A DNA stretch of 64,000 bases from an uncultured Flavobacteriaceae bacterium (GCA_913051755.1 CAJXBR010000001.1:1-64000), one strand, 5' to 3'; counted from the first letter of the stretch, positions 31,735 through 42,640 are shown. Notes: generated by a model not told the origin, from the letters alone. Numbers and translations are program-made.

Positions 31735-32691
31735 TTACTTTTTTCTTGTTACAACACGATTTGCAGCACTGACAATTGCGTTGGCATTAAGGCCATATTT
31801 ATCCATTAGTTGAGCAGGTGTACCAGACTCACCAAAAGTATCTTGCGTCGCAACGAACTCTTGAGGGGTTGGGTGGTGCATCGCGAGTGTTCTTGAGATA
31901 CTTTCACCAAGACCGCCCAAAAAGTTATGTTCTTCACAGCTTACAACTGCACCTGTTTTTTTAGCGGACTCGATGACGAGTTTTTCGTCCAAAGGTTTGA
32001 TGGTGTGTATGTCAATAATTTCGGCCGAAATCCCTTGTTCGTGCAAAGCTTTTGCAGCTTCCAACGCTTCCCAAACCAGGTGCCCTGTGGCAATAATACT
32101 CACATCTTTTCCTGGCGATAGCACCAGTCCTTCTCCAACAGTGAATGATTGATTCTCATCTGTAAAATTGGGAACCTTAGGCCTTCCAAATCGTAGATAA
32201 ACAGGTCCATTATAGTCGGCGATAGCAATGGTTGCTGTTTTGGTTTGATTGTAATCACAAGTGTTGATGACTGTCATGCCTGGCAGCATTTTCATCAAGC
32301 CAATATCCTCAAGGATTTGATGGGTTGCTCCATCCTCACCCAAAGTCACACCAGCATGAGATGCACAAATTTTTACGTTTTTATGCGAATAGGCGATCGA
32401 TTGTCGAATTTGATCATAGACACGTCCAGTTGAGAAATTGGCAAAGGTCCCTGTAAATGGAATTTTACCTCCAATGGTGAGCCCTGCTGCGATTCCCATC
32501 ATATTTGCTTCTGCTATTCCAATTTGGAAAAATCGTTCGGGATGGTTGTTTTGAAACGCATTCATTTTCAATGAGCCTGTTAAATCTGCACAGAGCGCAA
32601 CAACATTTTTATTGGAATGACCTAGTTCGGTCAACCCATCACCAAAGCCAGAGCGTGTGTCAATTTTTTCTGTAAAAGTATATGTCTTCAT
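31735..32691 (-). CDS. Transketolase, C-terminal subunit
   Basis: C-terminal half (pyrimidine-binding and C-terminal domains) of a split transketolase; 318 aa. DTRSGFGDGLTELG, FFQIGIAEANMMGIAAG and PVYLRFGRPKVP are typical. ATG at 32691, 11 bases after the N-subunit stop, is preferred over an overlapping GTG at 32712. With the upstream N-subunit it forms one functional enzyme of the pentose phosphate pathway; two-gene transketolases are common in Bacteroidota. Confidence 0.9.
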   Translation of the reverse strand: MKTYTFTEKIDTRSGFGDGLTELGHSNKNVVALCADLTGSLKMNAFQNNHPERFFQIGIAEANMMGIAAGLTIGGKIPFTGTFANFSTGRVYDQIRQSIAYSHKNVKICASHAGVTLGEDGATHQILEDIGLMKMLPGMTVINTCDYNQTKTATIAIADYNGPVYLRFGRPKVPNFTDENQSFTVGEGLVLSPGKDVSIIATGHLVWEALEAAKALHEQGISAEIIDIHTIKPLDEKLVIESAKKTGAVVSCEEHNFLGGLGESISRTLAMHHPTPQEFVATQDTFGESGTPAQLMDKYGLNANAIVSAANRVVTRKK

Positions 32692-32701
32692 ATGGTCAAG
32701 T

Positions 32702-33547
32702 TCAGTAGTCACCTAGTGTTTCAGGATTTTGCTCAAGAGCTGTAGATAGCTGCTCATCATTGGGCGCTTTTCCATGCCAAGCGTGCGTATGCATCATAAA
32801 GTCAACTCCATTGCCCATTTCTGTATGCAATAATACACAAATAGGTTTTCCACTATTTGTTTCTTTTTTAGCTTGATTCAAACCATCAATAATCGATGAT
32901 ATATCATTTCCATTTTTGATGGTAATAACTTTCCAACCAAATGCCTGAAACTTTTCTTGTATATCGCCCATGTTGAGAACATCATCTGTGCTGCCGTCAA
33001 TTTGCTTGCCATTGACATCAATGGTCGCAATGAGGTTGTCAACTCCCTTCGAACCTGCATACATGATTGCTTCCCAATTTTGGCCTTCTTGCAGTTCACC
33101 ATCGCCATGCAAACTGTATATCAAGCAATTGTCTTGGTTGAGTTTTTTTGCTGCTGCTGCACCTAGGGCAACTGACATTCCTTGTCCCAATGATCCAGAT
33201 GCAATTCTTACGCCTGGTAGTTTCTCGTGGGTGGTTGGGTGCCCTTGTAAACGAGAGTCCAACAGTCGAAAGGTTTGAAGTTCCTGAACTGGAAAAAATC
33301 CACTTCTTGCAAGAACGCTGTAGTACACTGGTGAAATGTGACCATTGGACAAAAAAAATAAATCCTCTCCAACACCATCCATTTCAAAATCAGTTTTATA
33401 GTTCATGATTTCCATGAATAAAACCACAAAAAATTCGGCACATCCTAGTGATCCACCGGGGTGTCCAGAATTTACGTTGTGCACCATTCTTAGGATATCT
33501 CTCCTGACTTGTTGCACAGTATTTCCGAGTTGTTGTATTGTGTTCAT
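32702..33547 (-). CDS. Transketolase, N-terminal subunit
   Basis: N-terminal thiamine-diphosphate-binding half of split transketolase; 281 aa. NSGHPGGSLGCAEFF (substrate/ThDP histidine), FLSNGHISPVYYS and the ThDP motif HGDGELQEGQNWEA through ATIDVNGKQIDG are present. The start MNTIQQLGN at 33547 is chosen; an upstream in-frame start adds 15 unconserved residues. Confidence 0.9.
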   Translation of the reverse strand: MNTIQQLGNTVQQVRRDILRMVHNVNSGHPGGSLGCAEFFVVLFMEIMNYKTDFEMDGVGEDLFFLSNGHISPVYYSVLARSGFFPVQELQTFRLLDSRLQGHPTTHEKLPGVRIASGSLGQGMSVALGAAAAKKLNQDNCLIYSLHGDGELQEGQNWEAIMYAGSKGVDNLIATIDVNGKQIDGSTDDVLNMGDIQEKFQAFGWKVITIKNGNDISSIIDGLNQAKKETNSGKPICVLLHTEMGNGVDFMMHTHAWHGKAPNDEQLSTALEQNPETLGDY

Positions 33548-33670
33548 GCAGCTGTGAATATGAACTGTAAAAATAAGGTAACAGAGGGGCATACAAAAGA
33601 GACTTAGTCATTATTTTTACTTAAAAATCAACATTTTGTTAAGAACAAAGATTTGCTCAGTTGCGATGAT

Positions 33671-33678
33671 TATCTTTG
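33671..33678 (+). promoter_or_regulatory. Putative -7 box of tgt
   Basis: TATCTTTG fits TAnnTTTG, 7 bases before the GTG chosen for tgt. The TTTG at 33652-33655 is 15 bases upstream, shorter than the usual spacing. Confidence 0.4.
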
Positions 33679-33684
33679 CAAGCT

Positions 33685-34815
33685 GTGAAATTTACTTGTC
33701 AACATACGGATACAGGGTCAAAGGCACGTGCAGGCACCATTACAACAGATCATGGCCAAATTGAAACGCCCGTTTTTATGCCTGTTGGAACACAAGCTTC
33801 TGTCAAAGGTATTCATCAAAAAGATTTGAAACAGGAGATCAATCCTGACATTATTTTGGCAAATACCTATCACTTGTATTTAAGACCTTCTGTAGATATA
33901 TTGGAGCAAGCAGGCGGCATTCATAAATTTATGAATTGGGATCGAAACCTGCTAACCGATAGTGGAGGGTACCAAGTCTATTCTCTAGCTGCCAACAGAA
34001 AAATAGAAGAGGATGGTGTTCGGTTCAAGTCACATATAGATGGATCATCTCACTTTTTTACCCCCGAAAAGGCAATTGACATCCAACGATCGATAGGGGC
34101 CGATATCATAATGGCGTTTGACGAATGTCCGCCACACCCTTGTGATTACAGCTATGCTAAAAGCTCGATGTCACTCACACACCGATGGCTTGATCGATGT
34201 ATTCAACAGATGAATAACACTGATCCAAAGTATGGGCATAATCAATCATTATTTCCGATTGTGCAGGGGAGTACCTACAAAGATTTGCGAGTGGAGTCAG
34301 CAAAATACATCAACGATGTAGATGCACCTGGGAATGCCATTGGTGGTCTTTCTGTTGGAGAACCAGCAGAGGAGATGTATGCCATGGCAGATGAGGTTTG
34401 TTCCATTCTCCCCAAAGACAAACCTCGCTATTTGATGGGTGTTGGAACACCGATTAATATTTTGGAGAATATATCCTTAGGTGTTGATATGTTTGACTGT
34501 GTGATGCCTACTCGAAATGGAAGAAACGGGATGCTTTTTACGTCTCACGGTACAATCAATATCAAAAATAAAAAATGGGAAAATGATTACTCACTAATCG
34601 ATCCCGATGGCCCAACATTTGTTGATAGGGACTATTCCAAAGCATATTTACGTCATTTGTTTGCAGCGAATGAGTTTTTAGGCAGACAAATTGCTAGTAT
34701 TCATAACTTAGGATTTTATTTGTGGTTGGCTCGCGAATCAAGAAAACGAATTTTAAGTGACGATTTTGCAGACTGGAAAAACAAAATGGTACGTCAAATG
34801 AATAACAGATTATAA
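33685..34815 (+). CDS. tgt: tRNA-guanine transglycosylase
   Basis: Inserts preQ1 at the wobble position of GUN tRNAs; 376 aa. GTG at 33685 is chosen because the family starts at KFTCQHTD; a TTG three codons upstream lies inside the likely promoter. Signatures are the nucleophile region FDCVMPTRNGRNG with catalytic Asp, LLTDSGGYQVYSL, and FDECPPHP. The final zinc-site region is ...KAYLRHLFAANEFLG. It overlaps the LptF/G-like gene (TAATG). Confidence 0.94.
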   Translation: MKFTCQHTDTGSKARAGTITTDHGQIETPVFMPVGTQASVKGIHQKDLKQEINPDIILANTYHLYLRPSVDILEQAGGIHKFMNWDRNLLTDSGGYQVYSLAANRKIEEDGVRFKSHIDGSSHFFTPEKAIDIQRSIGADIIMAFDECPPHPCDYSYAKSSMSLTHRWLDRCIQQMNNTDPKYGHNQSLFPIVQGSTYKDLRVESAKYINDVDAPGNAIGGLSVGEPAEEMYAMADEVCSILPKDKPRYLMGVGTPINILENISLGVDMFDCVMPTRNGRNGMLFTSHGTINIKNKKWENDYSLIDPDGPTFVDRDYSKAYLRHLFAANEFLGRQIASIHNLGFYLWLARESRKRILSDDFADWKNKMVRQMNNRL

Positions 34816-35903
34816 TGCTAAACACTCGGATTTTAGATCGTTATATCATCTACAAATATATCGTCACATTTTTGACAATGTTATTTCTTTTTATCCCCAT
34901 CAGTGTTTTGGTTGACCTGTCACAAAAGATTGATAATTTCAATCAGAAAGAAGTACCAACACTAGATATTTTTTGGTATTACTACAACTTTGTTTGGCAC
35001 TTTGGATTTATTCTATTTCCCATATTTTTATTTCTGTCGGTCATATGGTTTACTTCAAAGCTTTCTTCCAACTCTGAGGTGATAGCCATACTAGGGTCAG
35101 GGATTTCGTTTTACAGATATCTACGTCCATTTTTGGTTGCTGCCTCAATCATCTCTATTGGCGCATTTGTAGCAGGGCAATTTATCGTACCAAACGCCAG
35201 TAAAAACATCAAAGAATTTGAGTTTGAATTTTTAATATCATCAAAAAAAGATCGGCAAACACAGCTGCTTTACAAACAGATAGGGGATGGCGATTATGTT
35301 TATTTGAGTCAGTTCAATCCTACCCGTCAGTTGGGCTATAACATTAGCTATGAGAGTTTTGAGGGCAACGTGTTAACATCTAAAATATCTGCAAGAAATA
35401 TCCGTTGGATTGAGGAAGATACCATCTATCGTTTAACAGACTATTTCAAGAGATCTTTTGACCCAAGTGGTGCAGAAACCATCGAGTCGAAGCCCCGTTT
35501 GGATACAATTATGCCTTTCACTTTTGAAGATTTATCGCCTTTGGAGTACACAGCCCAAACACTCAACTTATTTGAGCTCAACGATTTTATTGCCAAAGAA
35601 AAAGAAAGTGGTAGTCCTTTTATCAATAGCCACCTCCTTGTTCGAAACAAGCGATGGTCAATTATGATCGCTGCATTTATTCTTACAATTATTGGTGTTG
35701 CTGTTTCCTCTTTTAAGAGACGTGGAGGGATTGGAATGAATTTAGCCCTTGGCGTTGTTCTCGCATTCATCTACATCTTTTTCGATAAAATATTTGAGGT
35801 TATGGTTGAAAAATCCAACTACACATCAGCACTTGCTGCATGGATTCCAAATGTAATTTTTGGGATTTTGTCTATTGTTATTTTAAGGTATGCCAAGCGA
35901 TAA
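34815..35903 (+). CDS. LptF/LptG-family permease
   Basis: A 362-aa YjgP/YjgQ family membrane subunit of the LPS transport ABC exporter. Membrane segments at about 14-32, 56-78, 100-123 and, after a periplasmic beta-jellyroll region (about 130-270), 278-294, 305-321 and 335-355. The start RILDRYIIYKYIVTFL is typical. Which of LptF or LptG it represents is not certain. Coupled to tgt by a one-base overlap. Confidence 0.88.
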   Translation: MLNTRILDRYIIYKYIVTFLTMLFLFIPISVLVDLSQKIDNFNQKEVPTLDIFWYYYNFVWHFGFILFPIFLFLSVIWFTSKLSSNSEVIAILGSGISFYRYLRPFLVAASIISIGAFVAGQFIVPNASKNIKEFEFEFLISSKKDRQTQLLYKQIGDGDYVYLSQFNPTRQLGYNISYESFEGNVLTSKISARNIRWIEEDTIYRLTDYFKRSFDPSGAETIESKPRLDTIMPFTFEDLSPLEYTAQTLNLFELNDFIAKEKESGSPFINSHLLVRNKRWSIMIAAFILTIIGVAVSSFKRRGGIGMNLALGVVLAFIYIFFDKIFEVMVEKSNYTSALAAWIPNVIFGILSIVILRYAKR

Positions 35904-36783
35904 ACTCAAGAGTACACTCCATTTTCATTTTATTGTATTCATTTTTGGATTCACAGCAATATTGGGAAAACTCATCTCCATTGATGCAGTATCATTGGTG
36001 TGGTATCGTATGGTTTTGGCCACTGCTGTTGTTGCACTGTTTATGTGTGTTAAGCGCATATCTTTTGCGTTATCTACTAAAAAAATGTATGTTATGCTAA
36101 CCTGTGGAGTTTTAATTGCCCTTCATTGGGTATTTTTCTTTCATGCTGTAAAAGTTTCCAATGTTTCAGTCACGCTTTCTGTCATGTCAGTAGGGGCATT
36201 GGTCACTGCATTGGTCGAGCCCATTTTTTACAAACGATCGTTTGTTTGGTATGAAATTTTACTTGGACTGATCGTCGTTGTTGCATTGGGTTTGATTATG
36301 CAAACAGAGTATCGTCATATTGAAGGGATGATGTTTGCGTTTATTGCCACTCTGTTGTCTGTTGCATTTACAATCATCAATGGAAAGGCTATTCATAAGT
36401 CAGATGCAAGAGTAATGTCTGTATATCAGCTCGGAGCTGGTGCAGTTTGTATGAGCATTATCCTATTGATGCAAGGTGAATTTACAGTAGAGCTGTTTTT
36501 AATTACCAAAATCGACATCCTTTGGATATCTATATTAGCAGTCGTTTGTACAGCATACGCCTTTGTGGTTTCCATTGATGTGATGCGTTACTTAACCCCA
36601 TTTTCATTAATGTTAGCCATTAATATGGAGCCAGTGTATGGGATTTTATTAGGCATTATTATTTTTGGATCGGATGAAAAAATGAGTCTCACATTTTACC
36701 TTGGCACTTTACTCATACTATTATCTGTATTAACAAATGGATTTTTGAAGTTAAAAAAGAAAATGAGTACATCCACCAACTAA
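35890..36783 (+). CDS. EamA-family DMT permease
   Basis: A 297-aa inner-membrane transporter with about ten hydrophobic segments forming two EamA repeats (about 10-140 and 150-290). [24 protein letters not shown] is a typical first helix pair. Substrate unknown; homologues export amino acids or metabolites. The start overlaps the upstream permease by 14 bases, so it is the third gene of the tgt operon. Confidence 0.85.
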   Translation: MPSDKLKSTLHFHFIVFIFGFTAILGKLISIDAVSLVWYRMVLATAVVALFMCVKRISFALSTKKMYVMLTCGVLIALHWVFFFHAVKVSNVSVTLSVMSVGALVTALVEPIFYKRSFVWYEILLGLIVVVALGLIMQTEYRHIEGMMFAFIATLLSVAFTIINGKAIHKSDARVMSVYQLGAGAVCMSIILLMQGEFTVELFLITKIDILWISILAVVCTAYAFVVSIDVMRYLTPFSLMLAINMEPVYGILLGIIIFGSDEKMSLTFYLGTLLILLSVLTNGFLKLKKKMSTSTN

Positions 36784-36823
36784 ATCAAAACATTATATTT
36801 GTTTAATCAAAAGTAGATCCACT

Positions 36824-37777
36824 ATGGAATATTTGGATTTTGAGCAACCCATACAAGAGCTTGAAGAACAACTCCAAAAATGTGCTATAATAGGGGATGA
36901 GAGTGATGTCGATGTCACCATAACCTGTCAGCAAATCGAAGAAAAACTTTTATCCACCAAAAAAGAAATCTATGGAAATCTAACGCCTTGGCAGCGTGTC
37001 CAACTATCACGACACCCCCAGCGCCCCTATACGATGGACTACATCCATGCGCTTTCTGGTGAAACCTTTTTAGAACTGCATGGTGATCGCACTGTCAAAG
37101 ACGATAAAGCGATGGTAGGGGGATTTGGAAAAATTGGAGATCAGAGTTTTTTATTTATTGGTCAGCAAAAGGGGTTCAACACAAAAACACGCCAATATCG
37201 AAACTTTGGCATGGCCAATCCAGAGGGTTATCGCAAAGCTCTTCGTCTTATGAAATCTGCTGAAAAGTTTGGCATTCCTGTTTTATGCTTGGTTGATACG
37301 CCTGGTGCTTATCCTGGTCTTGAGGCAGAAGAGCGTGGTCAAGGAGAGGCGATTGCTCGAAACATATTGGAGATGTCTCGACTTAAAACACAAGTTTTTG
37401 TCTTGATCATCGGCGAGGGTGCATCAGGAGGTGCTTTGGGTATAGGTGTTGGCGATCGAGTATTGATGCTCGAAAACACATGGTACTCAGTCATTTCTCC
37501 TGAGTCATGTTCATCTATTTTGTGGCGAAGCTGGGAGTATAAAGAGCAAGCAGCTGATGCGCTGAAGCTCACTGCAAAAGACATGAAACGTCTTAAAATC
37601 ATTGACACCATCATCAAAGAGCCTTTGGGAGGAGCCCATAGGGACCGAAAGCAAACTTTTTCAACTGTTCAAAGAACCATTTTGAAAGCCTTCAACGAAA
37701 TCAAAGACATTCCGATAGACAAATTAGTTCTTGATCGTCAGGAGAAATTTTTTAAAATGGGTGTTTTTAAGGAATAA
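36824..37777 (+). CDS. accA: Acetyl-CoA carboxylase carboxyltransferase subunit alpha
   Basis: Alpha subunit of the carboxyltransferase making malonyl-CoA; 317 aa. The start [16 protein letters not shown], the central [32 protein letters not shown] and [13 protein letters not shown] motifs are diagnostic. The conserved [14 protein letters not shown] segment follows. It is 40 bases after the EamA gene, possibly with its own promoter. Confidence 0.96.
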   Translation: MEYLDFEQPIQELEEQLQKCAIIGDESDVDVTITCQQIEEKLLSTKKEIYGNLTPWQRVQLSRHPQRPYTMDYIHALSGETFLELHGDRTVKDDKAMVGGFGKIGDQSFLFIGQQKGFNTKTRQYRNFGMANPEGYRKALRLMKSAEKFGIPVLCLVDTPGAYPGLEAEERGQGEAIARNILEMSRLKTQVFVLIIGEGASGGALGIGVGDRVLMLENTWYSVISPESCSSILWRSWEYKEQAADALKLTAKDMKRLKIIDTIIKEPLGGAHRDRKQTFSTVQRTILKAFNEIKDIPIDKLVLDRQEKFFKMGVFKE

Positions 37778-37883
37778 ACGTTTTAGATATTAACATTTAT
37801 TTATTTTTTTTTAACAATAGGTCGTTCGTCTTTTTTCTCCATTCACAGCAGATAGATGTGTATTAATTACCTACATTTATAAC

Positions 37884-39401
37884 GTGGAAAAGCAAAAACC
37901 AATATCACAACAAACGCGGCAAGGTGGTCAAATCGTTCCTTTGCAAAAAGGAAAAATTCCACCTCAAGCAATTGAGCTTGAAGAGGTAGTGCTTGGTGCT
38001 ATGATGATTGATAAAAAAGGTGTCGATACTGTCATTGACATCTTAAGTCCAGCAGCATTTTATAAGCAAGCACATCAACATATTTTTGAAGCGATTGTTC
38101 ATTTGTTTTCTAATTCAAGCCCAATTGATTTGTTAACTGTTTCGACCCAATTGCGCAAAAACGATAAGTTGGAACAAATTGGGGGTGATTTTTATTTAAT
38201 TCAACTTACGCAAAAAGTATCTTCTTCAGCTCACATTGAGCATCATTCTAGAATCATTCTTCAAAAATTCATTCAGCGAAGTTTAATTAAAATTTCTAAT
38301 GAAATTATTGAGTTTGCCTACGACGATACCAAGGATGTATTTGATATGCTCGATGATGCAGAGTCCAAGCTCTATGATGTGACACAAGGGAATATCAAAA
38401 AATCTACAGATACTGCGCAAAGCCTTGTGATACAAGCAAAAAAGAAAATTGAAGAAATTTCTAATAAAGAGGGTCTCAGCGGGGTTCCATCCGGATTTAC
38501 TGATTTGGACAAGTTAACCTCTGGTTGGCAGCCGAGTGATTTGATTATCGTAGCTGCACGTCCGGGAATGGGAAAAACAGCACTGACCTTATCCATGGCT
38601 CGAAATGTTTGTATAGACCATTCTATTCCTGTTGCTTTTTTCTCTCTCGAGATGTCTTCAGTTCAGTTGATCACACGTCTTATTTCTTCTGAGACTGGAC
38701 TCTCATCTGAAAAACTTCGTACGGGCAACCTTGCCGACCACGAATGGAAACAATTAAATGTCAAAGTAAGCTCTTTAGAAAAAGCACCTTTGTTTATCGA
38801 TGACACACCTTCATTATCGATATTTGATTTGCGTGCCAAGGCTAGGCGATTGTCATCGCAATATGGGATCAAAATCATTGTTGTAGATTATTTACAGCTG
38901 ATGACAACAGGCTTATCCAACAAATCAGGAAATCGTGAACAAGAGATATCTATGATTTCAAGAAACTTAAAGGCCTTAGCAAAAGAGCTTGACATTCCAG
39001 TTATTGCATTATCTCAGCTGTCGAGGGCTGTTGAGACAAGAGGTGGGAGCAAGCGACCTTTACTTTCAGATCTGCGTGAGTCTGGTGCTATTGAGCAAGA
39101 TGCTGATATTGTGTCGTTTATCTATCGTCCGGAGTATTACAAGATTGACGAATGGGATGACGAACAACGTACTCCTTCAGCGGGTCAAGCAGAGTTTATT
39201 GTCGCCAAACACAGAAATGGGGGCTTGGATAATGTTCGATTAAAATTTGTTGCATCCCTTGGAAAATTTGAAAACCTAGACTCTTTTGATGCTCCAGTTG
39301 AGTTTGAATCTAAAATCAACCGAGATCAAGAAGACTCACTCGATAACCCAAGAATAAGCCCTGACGATGCTTTTGAAGGCGACGATGGAGTTCCATTTTA
39401 A
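37884..39401 (+). CDS. dnaB: Replicative DNA helicase DnaB
   Basis: Hexameric replication fork helicase, 505 aa. N-terminal primase-interacting domain (about 25-125), linker, and RecA-like motor with Walker A ARPGMGKTALTLS (about 229-241), FFSLEMSS, and IIVVDYLQLM (Walker B). DLRESGAIEQDADIV marks the C-terminal arginine-finger region. The start is GTG at 37884. No intein is present. The 106 bases upstream are AT-rich with no recognised gene. Confidence 0.95.
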   Translation: MEKQKPISQQTRQGGQIVPLQKGKIPPQAIELEEVVLGAMMIDKKGVDTVIDILSPAAFYKQAHQHIFEAIVHLFSNSSPIDLLTVSTQLRKNDKLEQIGGDFYLIQLTQKVSSSAHIEHHSRIILQKFIQRSLIKISNEIIEFAYDDTKDVFDMLDDAESKLYDVTQGNIKKSTDTAQSLVIQAKKKIEEISNKEGLSGVPSGFTDLDKLTSGWQPSDLIIVAARPGMGKTALTLSMARNVCIDHSIPVAFFSLEMSSVQLITRLISSETGLSSEKLRTGNLADHEWKQLNVKVSSLEKAPLFIDDTPSLSIFDLRAKARRLSSQYGIKIIVVDYLQLMTTGLSNKSGNREQEISMISRNLKALAKELDIPVIALSQLSRAVETRGGSKRPLLSDLRESGAIEQDADIVSFIYRPEYYKIDEWDDEQRTPSAGQAEFIVAKHRNGGLDNVRLKFVASLGKFENLDSFDAPVEFESKINRDQEDSLDNPRISPDDAFEGDDGVPF

Positions 39402-39402
39402 A

Positions 39403-39427
39403 AAAAACACGCCGAAGCGTGTTTTTA
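39403..39427. terminator. Bidirectional terminator between dnaB and rplT
   Basis: Perfect ten-base stem AAAAACACGC (39403-39412) and GCGTGTTTTT (39417-39426) with a CGAA tetraloop. A-rich and T-rich flanks let it work on both strands, ending dnaB (plus) and the thrS-infC-rpmI-rplT operon (minus). Confidence 0.9.
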
Positions 39428-39450
39428 TGATCGATATTTTTAAACAAATT

Positions 39451-39795
39451 TTACTTCACTTTATCCACCACAGCTTTAAATGCTTCTGGGTGATTCATCG
39501 CGAGGTCAGCCAAAACCTTTCTGTTTAATGAGATATTGTTAGCTTTTATTTTTCCCATAAATTGAGAGTAAGACATACCATGCAAACGAGCTGCAGCGTT
39601 GATACGAACAATCCAAAGTGAGCGAAAACTTCTTTTTTTGTTTTTTCGATCTCTGTAAGCATATACCCATGCTTTTTCAACAGCATTTTTGGCAATTGTC
39701 CACACATTTTTTCGACGTCCAAAGTATCCTTTGGCGTACTTCATCATCTTTTTTCTTCGAGCCTTAGAGGCTACTGCGTTTACTGATCTAGGCAT
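39451..39795 (-). CDS. rplT: 50S ribosomal protein L20
   Basis: bL20, 114 aa. [19 protein letters not shown] and the conserved [14 protein letters not shown] region are characteristic; very basic N-terminus. Last gene of the thrS-infC-rpmI-rplT operon. A 75-base spacer separates it from rpmI and holds no recognised gene; in other bacteria this spacer can be involved in L20 feedback, which I cannot show here. Confidence 0.96.
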   Translation of the reverse strand: MPRSVNAVASKARRKKMMKYAKGYFGRRKNVWTIAKNAVEKAWVYAYRDRKNKKRSFRSLWIVRINAAARLHGMSYSQFMGKIKANNISLNRKVLADLAMNHPEAFKAVVDKVK

Positions 39796-39870
39796 TTTAA
39801 TTTATTGTTTTTGAGGGAGGTGGCAAGTCAATGCTCTTTTTATACCAGCCTCAGGGTTATATACCAATTT

Positions 39871-40068
39871 TTACTTCAATCGAAGTTGTTGTTTCACATT
39901 GTCTGCATCGGCTTCATGAACCAAGGTCGAATGTGTAAGCTTTAATTTTCTCTTTTTTGACTTTTTGGTCAAAATATGACTTTTAAATGCATGTTTGCGT
40001 TTGATCTTCCCGGTTCCGGTCAACTTGAAACGCTTTTTTGCACTCGATTTTGTTTTTTGCTTCGGCAT
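39871..40068 (-). CDS. rpmI: 50S ribosomal protein L35
   Basis: bL35, 65 aa. The start [20 protein letters not shown] and [19 protein letters not shown] are diagnostic. It lies 14 bases after infC and precedes rplT, the universal order. Confidence 0.95.
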   Translation of the reverse strand: MPKQKTKSSAKKRFKLTGTGKIKRKHAFKSHILTKKSKKRKLKLTHSTLVHEADADNVKQQLRLK

Positions 40069-40082
40069 GATTTCCGTATTTA

Positions 40083-40634
40083 TTATTTTTTAGGGTTCAT
40101 CAACATGATCATCTTTTTCCCTTCCAATTTCGGGAGCTGTTCAACTTTGCCATACTCTTCTAGATCTTGCGCCAATCGTAGTAACAAAATATGTCCTTGT
40201 TCCTTAAATATGATCGATCGACCCTTGAAAAACACAAAAGCTTTTAGTTTTGCCCCTTCTTCAAGAAATTTTATCGCATGCTTCTTTTTAAAAGCATAGT
40301 CGTGCTCATCTGTCTGTGGTCCAAAACGAATCTCTTTTAATACAACTTTACTCGCTTTGGCTTTTAAATTTTTTTCACGCTTTTTCTGCTCGTATAAGAA
40401 CTTTTTATAGTCGATAACTTTACATACAGGGGGAGTTGCGTTTGGTGATATCTCAACTAAATCCAACTCAAGCTCACTAGCAATACTCATAGCCTTTTCA
40501 ATAGGATAAATCCCCATTTCAACGTTATCACCAACAAGACGTACCTCACTAGCCATGATCTTATTATTGATCTTGTGTGGGTCTTGTTTTATCACTCGAT
40601 GAGGGCCTCTGCCTCTTCTTCTTCGTATGGCTAT
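40083..40634 (-). CDS. infC: Translation initiation factor IF-3 (apparent ATA start)
   Basis: IF-3, 183 aa with the start proposed here. The core [17 protein letters not shown] and [20 protein letters not shown] are diagnostic. The first standard start in frame is GTG at 40595, but the frame upstream encodes [12 protein letters not shown], the conserved flavobacterial N-terminus. The codon before it, where family members have Met, is ATA (40634-40632), 10 bases after the thrS stop. IF-3 genes are known for rare AUU/AUC-type starts used in autoregulation, so ATA initiation is plausible. Confidence 0.9.
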   Translation of the reverse strand: MAIRRRRGRGPHRVIKQDPHKINNKIMASEVRLVGDNVEMGIYPIEKAMSIASELELDLVEISPNATPPVCKVIDYKKFLYEQKKREKNLKAKASKVVLKEIRFGPQTDEHDYAFKKKHAIKFLEEGAKLKAFVFFKGRSIIFKEQGHILLLRLAQDLEEYGKVEQLPKLEGKKMIMLMNPKK

Positions 40635-40644
40635 AACGCGTGTT

Positions 40645-42591
40645 TTACAGTTTAAATTCTTTTACTTCACATTCAATGGTTTTTTCAACCAGTTGAACAA
40701 AATTGTCCAGAGACATAGCTCCGTAATCTTTCCCGCCGTGTTCTCTAACAGAAACCTTAGATTCTGATACCTCTTTCTCCCCAATGATAATCATGTAAGG
40801 AAATTTTTGTAGCTCAGATTCCCGAATTTTCTTTCCAATGGTCTCATTTCGGTTATCAACGAGGGTGCGAATTTCGTTATTTTCCAATAATTGAGAAACT
40901 TTTTTAGCGTATTTTTCGTGCTTATCACTAACGCAAAGGATATTCACCTGATCTGGCGTTAGCCAAACAGGGAAGTTTCCAGCAGTATGTTCGATGAGAA
41001 TTGCAATAAATCTTTCTAAACTACCAAAGGGTGCACGGTGAATCATCACTGGTCTGTGAAGTTTATTGTCATTTCCTTTGTAGGTAAGATCAAATCGCTC
41101 TGGTAAGCTGTAATCTACCTGAATCGTGCCCAATTGCCAGCTCCTTCCCAATGCGTCATTTACCATGAAGTCCAACTTGGGACCATAGAATGCAGCTTCA
41201 CCTGATTCGACGACATAATTGAGTCCTTTTTCTTTGGTAGCATTCATAATCGCCTGCTCGGCTTTATCCCAATCTTCAACATTTCCAATGTATTTATCGG
41301 GGTTGTTTGGGTCTCGAATAGAAACTTGTGCTGTGAAATCTTCAAAACCTAAGGAACTAAAAACATATAAGACAAGATCGATTACTGCTTTAAACTCATG
41401 ATCTAGCTGATCGGGCGTACAGAAAATATGTGCATCATCTTGCGTGAATCCCCTCACTCGTGTGAGCCCATGAAGTTCACCACTCTGTTCATAGCGATAA
41501 ACAGTTCCAAACTCTGCGTATCGTTTTGGTAAATCACGATAACTCCAACTTCGAGAGCTAAAAATTTCACAGTGGTGAGGGCAGTTCATTGGTTTGAGCA
41601 AAAACTCCTCGTCTTCTGAGGGGGTTTTGATTGGCTGAAAGCTATCAGCACCATACTTTTCATAATGACCAGAGGTTGTGTATAATTCTTTATGACCAAT
41701 GTGGGGTGAAACAACCTGTTCATATCCAGCTTTTCGCTGCGCTTCTTTGAGAAAACGCTCTAACCTTTCTCGTAGTGCAGCACCTTTTGGCAACCACAAG
41801 GGAAGGCCTTGACCAACTCTCTTGGAAAAAGTAAACAAATCCATCTCACTTCCAAGTTTGCGATGGTCTCTCTTTTTGGCTTCTTCAACAAGTAAAAGAT
41901 GCTCTTTGAGTAACTTTTGTTTTGGGAATGAAATCCCATAAATACGAGTAAGTTGAGGCTTGGTTTCATCTCCACGCCAATAGGCACCAGCGATGTTTGT
42001 GAGTTTCACAGCTTTGATAAACCCAGTGTGAGGGAGGTGCCCCCCTTTGCAGAGATCTGTGAAGTTGGCATGATCACAAAAAGTGATTTCCCCATCTTCA
42101 AGATTTTCAATGAGTTCAGTTTTAAATTGATTTTTTTCTTTTTGATAAAAGGTCAACGCCTCCTTTTTGGAGACTGAGCGCATCATAAAGGCATGTTGTT
42201 CGCGAGAAACCTCAATCATTCGTTTCTCAATCGCATCAAAATCTTTTTCTGTAACAGTGTGACCAGCAGGATCGATATCGTAATAAAACCCTTGATCGAT
42301 AGCAGGACCAATAGTGAGCTTGCATCCTGGATAAAATTCTTGAAGAACTTGTGCAAGCACGTGCGCAGATGAATGCCAAAATGCTTTTTTGCCATCTGGA
42401 TCGTTCCAAGTGTATAGAACCAAATCACCATCGTTTTGCAGTGGCGTAAGCGCTTCAACAACTTGATCGTTGTAGCTTGCTGTCAATACATTTCTCGCAA
42501 GCCCCTCGCTAATAGAGGTAGCAATATCAAGAGCTGATGTTCCTTTTTTCACCTCTTTAATCGCTCCGTCTGGTAGTCGAACTTTAATCAT
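40645..42591 (-). CDS. thrS: Threonyl-tRNA synthetase
   Basis: Charges tRNA-Thr and edits Ser; 648 aa. N-terminal TGS domain (1-60), editing domain with [16 protein letters not shown] (75-90), catalytic core with [33 protein letters not shown] and [21 protein letters not shown], then the anticodon-binding domain (about 545-640). First gene of the thrS-infC-rpmI-rplT operon behind a consensus promoter. Confidence 0.97.
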   Translation of the reverse strand: MIKVRLPDGAIKEVKKGTSALDIATSISEGLARNVLTASYNDQVVEALTPLQNDGDLVLYTWNDPDGKKAFWHSSAHVLAQVLQEFYPGCKLTIGPAIDQGFYYDIDPAGHTVTEKDFDAIEKRMIEVSREQHAFMMRSVSKKEALTFYQKEKNQFKTELIENLEDGEITFCDHANFTDLCKGGHLPHTGFIKAVKLTNIAGAYWRGDETKPQLTRIYGISFPKQKLLKEHLLLVEEAKKRDHRKLGSEMDLFTFSKRVGQGLPLWLPKGAALRERLERFLKEAQRKAGYEQVVSPHIGHKELYTTSGHYEKYGADSFQPIKTPSEDEEFLLKPMNCPHHCEIFSSRSWSYRDLPKRYAEFGTVYRYEQSGELHGLTRVRGFTQDDAHIFCTPDQLDHEFKAVIDLVLYVFSSLGFEDFTAQVSIRDPNNPDKYIGNVEDWDKAEQAIMNATKEKGLNYVVESGEAAFYGPKLDFMVNDALGRSWQLGTIQVDYSLPERFDLTYKGNDNKLHRPVMIHRAPFGSLERFIAILIEHTAGNFPVWLTPDQVNILCVSDKHEKYAKKVSQLLENNEIRTLVDNRNETIGKKIRESELQKFPYMIIIGEKEVSESKVSVREHGGKDYGAMSLDNFVQLVEKTIECEVKEFKL

Positions 42592-42610
42592 CAGTTATTT
42601 GTCAAAGTCA

Positions 42611-42640
42611 CAAAGATAATACGATTCAGGGCTCTTTCAA
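42611..42640 (-). promoter_or_regulatory. Promoter of the thrS-infC-rpmI-rplT operon
   Basis: On the minus strand TTG (42640-42638), exactly 19 bases, then TATCTTTG (42618-42611): a perfect Bacteroidetes pair. The start of transcription should fall about a dozen bases before the thrS ATG, leaving no room for a T-box or other leader. Confidence 0.7.

Noticed and set aside
37778..37883. AT-rich region before dnaB examined for a replication-related element
   Set aside because: Only poly-T stretches and a weak TACATTTA were seen; no iterons or DnaA-box cluster.
39796..39870. Spacer between rpmI and rplT as an L20 autoregulatory element
   Set aside because: I could not build a convincing pseudoknot or L20-site mimic by eye; left as unassigned spacer.
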